The position numbers and the translations under genes were made by a program. A stretch of DNA of 64,000 nt from Nodularia spumigena CCY9414. Lineage in GTDB: Bacteria; Cyanobacteriota; Cyanobacteriia; Cyanobacteriales; Nostocaceae. The notes beneath the pieces are model-generated. The model searched no databases. It was not told the origin of the DNA and was given only the letters and a program-made list of their open reading frames with translations. The DNA lies in contig NZ_CP007203.1 in NCBI RefSeq assembly GCF_000340565.2, forward strand, positions 1,974,228 to 2,038,227, in the 5' to 3' direction. Of this stretch, positions 53,174 to 60,648 are shown piece after piece; positions within the stretch are counted from its first letter, which is position 1, and every line of letters starts with the position of its first letter.

Positions 53174-55741
53174 TCAATGTTCACTATTGATACTCTCATA
53201 AATACTGGCAAGTAATTTTTCAAACACAACCGCTCTAACTTCTTCGTTATTCATTACTTCCATAAAGATTTTTTCATTACCTTCCATACGTTCAATAATG
53301 AGGTTTTCCAGATGCTTATCTAAAACAGGGGCAAAGTTTTCTTTTGTGTTTACCTGGGCGGCTTGTTTAATAGAATTATTACTCATCGCTGTTTCGGCGA
53401 TTTGTTCAAAAAACAATTGGTCAGCTAAAGTAAAATCTGTGCCAAATTTATCATTTAGAGAATTAATCAGTTGAGATAAAGGAATTTCCTTATCTGGCTG
53501 ACGGGTTCCCACTGCGGTAGCTCCTGGTAATGGTTCTGCTTCACCATCATTGAGGTCAATTTTACCAGCACTGATTTTTTCTAAGCGAAAATATTTTAAT
53601 TCTATATCCCCAGATAAATCTACTTTTGGCGCTTCGGAATTGCGGGGTAATTTTTTCAGCAGACAATACCCGTAAGCATAGAGTTTTTCTAAGTCTGAAT
53701 CTTGGTAAGGGAGAATCTGAGCCAGGAATAGATAAAGGTTGCGAAAGCTGGTAAGTTGACTTTTAAATAGTTCTTTTTCTGGTTCTTTGCGCTCTTTATA
53801 ACGGTCAACTATCGGATCTAGTAAAGTATTTAATTTTTTATGTTCGCCTCCAGTCAGAGAAGTTTTTTGGCGAAACCAAATTTCACACCATTGGGTAACA
53901 TCCTCTTTGGTAAAAAAGCCCCATTCATAAAGTTGATAAGACAGATCATTAAGTTGTTGTGGCTCTGCTGTTTCTCCTATGGGTGTTTCTGTGTAGTAGG
54001 GTTTAAAGGCTTTGTAAATGTCTTCTGGTTTATTAACGAAATCGAGAACAAAAGTATCTTGTTTACCTGTAGTAGTGCGGTTTAGTCGTGATAAAGTTTG
54101 CACGGATTGGACTCCAGCCAATCTTTTATCCACAAACATTGTATGTAATAAAGGTTGGTCAAATCCGGTTTGAAATTTGTTCGCAACTAACAGCACTTGA
54201 TAAGCATCACTGCCAAATTTTTCGGGAATTTCTGATGTTTTGATACCATTAATATTGGTTTCTGTAAAGGTTTCATCAGGAAATTCATCGAGGGTAATAG
54301 CACCAGAAAACGCCACTAGAGATTTTATATCTTTATAACCTTTGTCTTGAATGTATTTATCAAAGGCGAGTTTGTATTTTACAGCGTGTTCACGGGAACG
54401 GGTAACAACCATTGCTTTCGCCTTCCCTCCGATTTTATGGCGAGTATGGTTGCGAAAATGTTCAATGATGATTTCTACTTTTTGGGCGATGTTGTGGGGA
54501 TGAAGTTCAATGAATCGGGCGATGGCTTTGGCTGTTTGACGACGAGGTAAATTTGGGTCATCTTCTGAGGTGCAAACAAGTTGATAATATCTTTCATAGC
54601 AGGTGTAATTTGCTAATACATCTTTGATATAATTTTCTTCAATAGCTTGACGCATGGTGTAAAGATGAAAAGGAGATTGATAAATAGTGTTTTGCAATTG
54701 TTGATCTAAGATAGTGCGATCGCTAATTACAATCACACTATGAAAGATTTTTTCATCTTGGGAGTCGTGGAGATTAGCCAAGCGATGTGCTAACCAAGCG
54801 ATAGAGTTAGATTTTCCCGAACCGGCGGAATGTTGAATTAGATAATTATGTCCCGCTTTGTGGTGTTGGGTGTGGGTAATCAGTTTACGCACCACATCAA
54901 GTTGATGGTAACGGGGGAAAATCAGGGTTTCTTTTTTCTGGTATTTAACACCAGTGTCTGTAGTAATTTTGGTTTCTTTGACTTCGATGTGGAGGAAACG
55001 CGCCAAGATGTCCAAAAGGCTATCTTTTTGTAAAACCTCTAGCCAAAGATAACTCGTGCGATATTCTTCATTGTCGCCGATGGGATTACCAGCACCGTGA
55101 TTATGTCCTTTATTGAAAGGTAGAAAATGGGTACTTTTTCCGGCTAGTTTGGTAGTCATCCAAACTTGTTGTGTATCTACGGCGAAATGGACTAAGCACC
55201 GTTGTTTAAAGGTAAATAAGGGATCTTTGGCATCTCTATCGGTTTGATACTGTTCAATGGCGTTGTGGTAGGTTTGCCCAGTCAGGGGGTTTTTTAGTTC
55301 AATGCTAGCGATAGGTAAACCGTTGAGACTGAGAAGAATATCGGGGATTCTTCCGGTTTTGATAGTAACTTGGCGGGTGACGGTGAGGCGATTTTTTTGG
55401 TAAAGTTCCCAGGTTTCCGGGTTCATCCCGGTGTTAGGTTGGAAGTAACCAACTTTAAAGGTTTTACCATAACATTTAAAGCCATTACGGAGGACATCTA
55501 ACATTCCTCGGCTTTTGAGTTCTTTAGTGAGGCTATCTATGATGATTTTTTGGGCATCATTGGGGCTGGTTTTGGCTAATTGTTGCCATTGTTTATCTTG
55601 AGTTTCTTGAATAAATTTAATAATTTCTGTGGGGAAAAGGGCTGTTTCTCGGTCATATTTTTTGGCGTTGCCTTTTTCGTAGCCACTAAATTGAATAACT
55701 TCATTTTCTATAATGTGTTCAAATTCGCTTTCTATGTGCAT
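53174..55741 (-). CDS. hsdR: Type I restriction subunit HsdR with internal deletion of the DEAD-box region
   Basis: 855 residues, against about 1000 or more for the family. The nuclease domain is complete: D134 (GRIPDILLS), E148 and K150 (SIELKNP). Walker A is HSAGSGKSN (304-312). After DQQLQNTIYQ (355) the sequence jumps to SPFHLYTMRQAIEENYI, where family members have about 150-180 further residues containing the DEAH box and the FTATP motif. The later helicase part (LLVANKFQTGFDQPLLHTMF, LSRLNRT) resumes in frame. No stop or frame shift is present. ATP-driven translocation should be lost. Confidence 0.85.
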   Translation of the reverse strand: MHIESEFEHIIENEVIQFSGYEKGNAKKYDRETALFPTEIIKFIQETQDKQWQQLAKTSPNDAQKIIIDSLTKELKSRGMLDVLRNGFKCYGKTFKVGYFQPNTGMNPETWELYQKNRLTVTRQVTIKTGRIPDILLSLNGLPIASIELKNPLTGQTYHNAIEQYQTDRDAKDPLFTFKQRCLVHFAVDTQQVWMTTKLAGKSTHFLPFNKGHNHGAGNPIGDNEEYRTSYLWLEVLQKDSLLDILARFLHIEVKETKITTDTGVKYQKKETLIFPRYHQLDVVRKLITHTQHHKAGHNYLIQHSAGSGKSNSIAWLAHRLANLHDSQDEKIFHSVIVISDRTILDQQLQNTIYQSPFHLYTMRQAIEENYIKDVLANYTCYERYYQLVCTSEDDPNLPRRQTAKAIARFIELHPHNIAQKVEIIIEHFRNHTRHKIGGKAKAMVVTRSREHAVKYKLAFDKYIQDKGYKDIKSLVAFSGAITLDEFPDETFTETNINGIKTSEIPEKFGSDAYQVLLVANKFQTGFDQPLLHTMFVDKRLAGVQSVQTLSRLNRTTTGKQDTFVLDFVNKPEDIYKAFKPYYTETPIGETAEPQQLNDLSYQLYEWGFFTKEDVTQWCEIWFRQKTSLTGGEHKKLNTLLDPIVDRYKERKEPEKELFKSQLTSFRNLYLFLAQILPYQDSDLEKLYAYGYCLLKKLPRNSEAPKVDLSGDIELKYFRLEKISAGKIDLNDGEAEPLPGATAVGTRQPDKEIPLSQLINSLNDKFGTDFTLADQLFFEQIAETAMSNNSIKQAAQVNTKENFAPVLDKHLENLIIERMEGNEKIFMEVMNNEEVRAVVFEKLLASIYESINSEH

Positions 55742-55775
55742 CTTATTAAAAAATTAGAGCGTAGTTGAATAGTTC

Positions 55776-55865
55776 GTAGGGTGTGTTATGCCGTAGGCTA
55801 ACGCACCTTGAATTATTGATATAAGCCGAAGTTTTGATGGTGCGCTGCGCCACAACACACCCTAC
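55776..55865. repeat. Foldback repeat, GTAGGGTGTGTT...AACACACCCTAC
   Basis: Inverted ends of 12 bp, with further complementarity inside (CTAACGCACC with GGTGCG). About 90 bp, no coding capacity; a MITE-like repeat next to the hsdR start. Confidence 0.7.
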
Positions 55866-55876
55866 ATTAAAAGTTC

Positions 55877-56023
55877 TTAACTAAGTAGATTTTCGTCATC
55901 AATTTTTGGAGAGGTTTTCTTGATTTCTTGAATAAGTTTTTCTTGTTCTTGTTCGGGAAGTTGTAGAACAAGATTAAGAATTTGCTCAAAGGTTAGGGGT
56001 AGTTGATAGGTTTTTTGTGTCAT
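55877..56023 (-). CDS. Small hypothetical protein (48 residues), antitoxin-like composition
   Basis: Starts MTQKTYQLPLTFEQILNLVL and ends in QEIKKTSPKIDDENLLS. The LTFEQILNLVLQLPEQEQEKL core is of a kind common beside toxin-antitoxin or Uma2-like genes in cyanobacteria, where short helical proteins with an LPxxEQEKL pattern occur. No partner toxin is directly coupled to it here. Too short for a firm family call. It lies between hsdR and the Rpn-family gene on the same strand. Confidence 0.5.
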   Translation of the reverse strand: MTQKTYQLPLTFEQILNLVLQLPEQEQEKLIQEIKKTSPKIDDENLLS

Positions 56024-56106
56024 GATGGTTTCTAGGCTAAGGGAAAAGACCAATAGTGAAAATCTATCTTATGGGGAGGGCAAAGATGCCCGCCCTTGTG
56101 TACGCT

Positions 56107-57042
56107 CTAATTTTGTTGCTCTAACCAATTAGTTAAATCTTCTAAAGATTGGAAATCAAAAATCGCATCTGATAGGTTTTCTATTTGTTCTGAAGATAAG
56201 CTATTAATTCGGCTTTACAAGGCAGGAGTAATATTATTAAATCGCCGTTTTAGTTGTCTTTTAATAATTTTTTGTTCTCCTTGTTCAATCCCTTGCTCAA
56301 TTCCTTGTTCAATCCCTTTTTCAATTCCTTTTTCCATCCAACTGGTAACAATTTCCATGATTTGTTCCTCTTCAACTAAGTTGGCTTGTTTTAATTCGGT
56401 GTTTAATTCTTGTTCTTCGGTTGTGTTTAATCTGAGATATGTGTCAATAAAACCGGAAATTAGTTCTATTTTAGCAGGGTTTAATTGTAAGGTGACTAGC
56501 ATTCTTAAGCATTCTAGTTTAACTCTGACTCTTTCTTCTGGCTTAAAATCCATTTTTGCCATTAATGCGGCTGCTACGGGGTTTGGCTGATTTAAAAAGT
56601 TTCGCCATTTCAGGTTATTTAATTGAATGGCAAAGTAGTTAAATTCGAGTATTTTTCTGTTAGGAAAGTTAACAGTATATTGGCTTTTTTCGGGGCGTTT
56701 TGGTTCGTCGTAGGAGAAAATAACTATAGGGAAAATGGGAAGTAAATATTTTGCATCTAAACGAGCGAAGTAATGAAACATCCGCCGTTGAAATTCTTTC
56801 TGATTATATGCCTGATTTTCTAGGTGAATGAGTAAATAACTGTCTTGTCCTTGCCATTTTACTTGTGCTAATAAATCTATTTTTCTTTTGTCTCCAGAGG
56901 TAACATCGGTAAATATTTCTTCTGGTAAAAAGGTGAGGCTGTCTGTTTCTACATACTCTAATATTTCTGGTAAAAACAGTTCTATAAATTCCCAAAAGAA
57001 GGTTTGGATTAATTCTTTAAATAGTCTATCGTGGTCTATCAT
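56107..57042 (-). pseudogene. Rpn/PD-(D/E)XK transposase-like protein (DUF4351 tail) with premature TAA
   Basis: The first 275 residues run MIDHDRLFKELIQTFFWEFI through DVTSGDKRKIDLLAQVKWQG and LIHLENQAYNQKEFQRRM, a PD-(D/E)XK nuclease of the Rpn/YhgA group. Near the end is an EKGIEQGIEQ-type repeat, then RRFNNITPAL and TAA (56215-56217). In the same frame the sequence goes on SRINSLSSEQIENLSDAIF and DFQSLEDLTNWLEQQN to a TAG at 56107, which is the DUF4351 C-terminus. The TAA most simply arose from CAA. The nuclease core may still be made. Confidence 0.82.
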
Positions 57043-57088
57043 ATTTTTTTATTCGATTTTAATTAGGGAATCATAATTTGATGCTATT

Positions 57089-57499
57089 TTAATCGGGTTT
57101 AAGCCAGTTTTCTATTTTTAAATTAGGAATGCGAGAAAATTCACGAACATTAGCAGTAACGACAGTTAGATTTAGGGTGAATGCTTGCACAGCAATCAAT
57201 AAATCATTACTACCAATGGGAGTTCCTTGACGTTCTAAATTTGTGCGAATTGTGGCGTAATTATGATCTATATCTGGCATTAATGGTAATACAGGAATAA
57301 TTTTTAAAGCTAGTTCAATTCGTTCTTTTAATCGGAATGATTTGCTTTTTTCTGCGCCAAATCGTAATTCACAAGCTACAATGATACTGGTACAAATTTT
57401 TTCTTCACCCACATCTTGAATTTGAGAAAAAATTCTCCCTGTTGGGTGTTTAACAAAATCAGAGAGTATATTAGTGTCGAGCAAGTAAGAATAAGACAT
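57089..57499 (-). CDS. vapC: VapC-type PIN-domain toxin
   Basis: 136 residues of PIN domain, a Mg-dependent RNase. Catalytic acids D8 (LLDTNIL), E44 (ACELRFG) and D99 (GSNDLLIA) are intact, with VVTANVREFSRIPNL near the C-terminus. VapC toxins cut tRNA or rRNA. It starts 2 bp after the stop codon of the antitoxin gene, giving the standard antitoxin-first operon. The pair sits inside the restriction locus, a common arrangement in cyanobacterial defence-type islands. Confidence 0.9.
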   Translation of the reverse strand: MSYSYLLDTNILSDFVKHPTGRIFSQIQDVGEEKICTSIIVACELRFGAEKSKSFRLKERIELALKIIPVLPLMPDIDHNYATIRTNLERQGTPIGSNDLLIAVQAFTLNLTVVTANVREFSRIPNLKIENWLKPD

Positions 57500-57501
57500 T
57501 T

Positions 57502-57741
57502 TTACAGTTCAATATCATCTAAGGGTAATAATCCTTCGTCAACATTGGGAAATTCTTCTTCAATGTCATCTAAGGTGGCAAAGATTTCTAGGAGGGATTT
57601 TTTCTTGTAGGGTTCTATGATTAGTTTTCCATTTTCTTGTCTGATAATTACTTCTGTTGTTGATAGGTTTAATTCTTGAGGAATTGTTAATGTTTGGGTG
57701 TTTCCTGTTTGAATAAGCTTGATGTGATATTCTGTACTCAT
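57502..57741 (-). CDS. vapB: VapB-type antitoxin (AbrB/SpoVT-like)
   Basis: 79 residues. The N-terminal swapped-hairpin DNA-binding domain is TLTIPQELNLSTTEVIIRQE with GKLIIEPYKK, the AbrB/MazE/VapB type. The C-terminal part (LLEIFATLDDIEEEFPNVDE) is acidic and should wrap the VapC active site. ATG 57741 (MSTEYHIKL) is used; the frame is open 16 codons up. Likely represses its own operon. Confidence 0.85.
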   Translation of the reverse strand: MSTEYHIKLIQTGNTQTLTIPQELNLSTTEVIIRQENGKLIIEPYKKKSLLEIFATLDDIEEEFPNVDEGLLPLDDIEL

Positions 57742-57775
57742 TGTTATTGTCCTTTTTTGGTTGTGGTTTCTGGGG

Positions 57776-59421
57776 TTAGGGAATAGCAACTTTTCTTACA
57801 TCAATTTTACCTGTGACGGCGTTGGTAATTAGGGAGGTGCGATATTCTTTTAATAGTTCTATGGCTTCTTTTATTTTGGCTTTTTGTTGGTAAATTTTTT
57901 GCATTTCCTTATTTAAAAAATCAGTTATTTGCAATTGTTCATTGAAAGGAGGAATCACTGTAAAAATATTACTTATTCTTTCGACGTTTAAATTTAATTG
58001 AGTATTTAAAACAGCAGTTGATAAAAACAGGACTTACGCAAAATCATGAAAAAACGAACCACATTCGCGTAGCGTCTCCCCTTCTCCCAAAGGGAGAGGC
58101 TAGCGCCAAGGGAGAAGAACGCGAAGGACACGAAGGAAAGAGGGTTGCAGAGAGTTATTGCGTAAGTCCTAAAAAATTGCTTCTTCATAGAACTAAAAAG
58201 ATGGTAAAGAAAAAATATATCTGTCATTTTTGATGGAAGAAAACCCACAATGCTATCAGGGAAACAAGCATTAAAGTTTAAAATTGCCATATCTCCTATA
58301 TTTGCAGCAATTGTCATTACAAGTGTTCCTGAAGGAAATTCTTTGCTTACTGCATAACCATTTTCATTTAGTGTCTGTGTATATTCCATAATAAATTTAT
58401 TCGCATTTGCAACATCACCAGTTTGTATAAAAGGATATTGACCATCATAGAATCTAGGATCATTTCTTGGTCTATGAGTAAATTTTCCGCGCAAGATTTT
58501 AGTTAAATGTTTAACTTTTATCACTTCCCAATGATTCGGAATTTTACCCAGCCACTCAATACCAGAATCTTTCATAGGTACGCTGGGATCTAGTCCTTTG
58601 GTGACAGCGTGACTGATGAGGGCGGTGCGTTTTTCGTCGAGTTTTTCAATATTATATTCTTGACCAAATAGCCCTAAATTCGCCTCTGGGTTTTGCTTTT
58701 TAATGTGTTCTTCTGAAACCGAAAGCATTCCCCCTGTGCCTAATGTGGGGTCATAGACTGAGCGATAAATACCTTGTTGAAAGACATCCGTTTCCTCACA
58801 AAAAACCAGATTCACCATGAGGCGAATGACTTCACGGGGTGTAAAGTGATCTCCGGCTTCTTCGTTGGCTTGTTCATTAAATTTTCTCACCAATTCTTCA
58901 AACAGATAACCCATTTGCAGGTTAGAAAGTTGGGCGGGAGATAAATCAACTTCTGGTTTACAAAAATCTTTAATGATTAAATATAAGCGATTACTTTCAT
59001 CGAGTTTTTGAATCTCGCTTTCAAAATTAAACTTCTCAAATATATCCCTGGCTCTAGGTGAAAAACCATTGATATAATTGATTAAGTTACTCGCAATGCC
59101 ATCAGCATCATTTAATAATTCTTGAAATGTAAACTTACTGGTATTATACAAAAATTGTTGGCGATCGCTCCCAATTGCGACTTTAGCGATCGCTTTCTCA
59201 AAAGCCTCACCCTGTAACCCCATTGCTTCATATTTCGCCTTCGCATCAAGTACGTCTTGTTTAGTCGGTTCTAAAACAGCATCTAAACGCCCTAAAACAA
59301 TCAGGGGTAACATAACCCGACGATATTGGGGTGGACGGTAAGGGCCTCGGAGTTTATCAGCAATAGTCCAAATAAAACCAATTAAATCTTGATGAGAATT
59401 TTCTGTATTTGTGGGAATCAT
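57776..59421 (-). pseudogene. HsdM-HsdS in-frame fusion, disrupted by a MITE
   Basis: Residues 1-257 are HsdM: the helical N-terminal domain (LIGFIWTIADKLRGPYRPPQ) and methylase motif I (DPTLGTGGML, 224-233) up to FGQEYN. Then without a frame change residue 258 begins IEKLDEKRTALISHAVTKGL and the sequence is HsdS: the conserved helix and second target-recognition domain starting IPNHWEVIKVKHL. The NPPF catalytic motif of HsdM and first half of HsdS are missing. At 58171 a MITE interrupts the frame; beyond it HsdS resumes (IPPFNEQLQITDFLNKEMQK) and ends at 57776. Neither methylase nor normal specificity is possible. Confidence 0.88.
58028..58171. mobile_element. MITE-like element A, copy 2 (144 bp) in the hsdS part
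   Basis: Inverted ends AGGACTTACGCAA/TTGCGTAAGTCCT, 5-bp target duplication AAAAA (58023-58027 and 58172-58176). The first and last 40 bp match copy 1 at 25440, but about 60 bp of CTCCCCTTCTCCCAAAGGGA-type hairpin sequence sits in the middle, a nested insertion or expanded variant. Confidence 0.88.
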
Positions 59422-59798
59422 AAGACTAGCTGTGTAAAGCCACTACATTTTTTAAGTAATTTATTTTAGGTCAATTTCTAGCTGTTAAGTATAATTACTG
59501 TGGCAGGTAGAAGGTGATGATTTTTAACATACCTTGAGATGGGCTAAAAGAAATGTAATAAAAATTAATATTATTTGTGATAAAATTTACATTAAAGATA
59601 GCCACAGAAATTATCTCAGAGTGAGTAGAATAACAAATACAGTGACGACTAATTGATCAATTAGTTATCCTAGAAAAATAGACTCAAGCTTAAGTCCTTA
59701 GTTCAATTGCTGTCTTGTGCTTCTGAGGCATCCCAAAGAAGACCAAGCGAACCAAGTCCAAACCACGTCTTAACTACTAGAGAGCTTCCATAATCATA
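59422..59798. other. 377-bp region upstream of infC
   Basis: No gene seen. It holds the divergent promoters of the hsdMS remnant and infC, and an 18-bp perfect palindrome at 59648-59665. Confidence 0.6.
59648..59665. promoter_or_regulatory. 18-bp perfect palindrome upstream of infC
   Basis: ACTAATTGATCAATTAGT, about 130 bp before the infC start. It could be an operator; no known regulator motif is matched. Confidence 0.35.
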
Positions 59799-60332
59799 AT
59801 GCCTGTGATTGAGAAAAAACGAACTCGCGATCTGCCCCAAATCAACGAGCGCATCCGGTTTCCCAAGATTCGAGTCATTGATACTGATGGCGCGCAATTA
59901 GGAATTATGCCTCCACAAGAAGCACTACAACTAGCTGAAGAAAAAGAGCTAGACCTAGTATTGCTAAGTGATAAGGCTGACCCCCCGGTTTGTCGGATCA
60001 TGGATTACGGGAAGTACAAGTTTGAGCAGGAGAAGAAGGCGCGGGAAGCCCGGAAAAAGCAGCACACGGCTGATGTGAAAGAAGTGAAGATGCGCTATAA
60101 AATTGAAGAACACGATTACAATGTGCGTGTTAAGCAAGCCGAGCGCTTCCTGAAAGATGGTGATAAAGTGAAGGCAACTGTGATGTTCCGGGGTCGAGAG
60201 ATTCAACACAGTGACTTAGCAGAGCATTTGCTCAAGCGCATGGCCAAGGATTTGGAACCGCTTGGAGAATTGCAGCAAGCGCCGAAAAAAGAGGGGAGAA
60301 ATATGATGATGCTGATTTCCCCGAAAAAGTAA
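59799..60332 (+). CDS. infC: Translation initiation factor IF-3
   Basis: 177 residues. N-terminal domain with [20 protein letters not shown] and [20 protein letters not shown], the lysine-rich linker ([20 protein letters not shown]), and the C-terminal domain with [20 protein letters not shown] and [21 protein letters not shown]-3 binds the 30S subunit, prevents early joining of 50S and checks the start codon. ATG 59799 is used; E. coli-type AUU autoregulation is not expected. Followed by a good terminator. No rpmI/rplT genes adjoin it. Confidence 0.95.
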   Translation: MPVIEKKRTRDLPQINERIRFPKIRVIDTDGAQLGIMPPQEALQLAEEKELDLVLLSDKADPPVCRIMDYGKYKFEQEKKAREARKKQHTADVKEVKMRYKIEEHDYNVRVKQAERFLKDGDKVKATVMFRGREIQHSDLAEHLLKRMAKDLEPLGELQQAPKKEGRNMMMLISPKK

Positions 60333-60420
60333 TTCGCCAATTTTTCCAATATAAAGTATAATTCCTAACTGAAAATTTACCATTGACCCAAAATCGGTAA
60401 AATTTTCAGAAAATTGATAG

Positions 60421-60468
60421 TCCTGAGGGCTGAGTGGGAAAGATAATACTCAGTTGCTCAGGATTTTT
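60421..60468 (+). terminator. Terminator of infC
   Basis: Outer arms TCCTGAG/CTCAGGA and inner arms CTGAGT/ACTCAG, followed by five T. About 90 bp after the infC stop codon. Confidence 0.85.
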
Positions 60469-60488
60469 GCCGTTTGTGGGGAGTGGTG

Positions 60489-60571
60489 ATGAGGAAAATG
60501 AGGAGCATGAGGAGCATGAGGAGCATGAGGAACATGAGAAGCATGAGAGGGACTAGGAGGATGAGGGGGAA
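60489..60571. repeat. Nine-base tandem repeat, ATGAGGAGC type
   Basis: About eight units of ATGAGGAGC with variants, then related ATGAGGGGG. In one frame it would encode Met-Arg-Ser repeats, but this has no sign of being translated. Confidence 0.8.
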
Positions 60572-60648
60572 TAATGGGTTGTTTTCTCCCTTATGTTCTC
60601 CTGCTTGTTTATCTGATTCCGAATCCAACTTAGTGTAACTTGCAGTGC

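Larger units (their letters stand above)
60333..60648. other. 316-bp region downstream of infC
   Basis: Contains the infC terminator, the 9-nt tandem repeat at 60489-60571 and the promoter region of the HEAT-repeat transporter gene. No gene seen. Confidence 0.6.

Noticed and set aside
60489..60638. Frame of 49 codons with Met-Arg-Ser repeats downstream of infC
   Set aside because: It follows directly from the nine-base tandem repeat, has no ribosome-binding site and no similarity to a protein I know.
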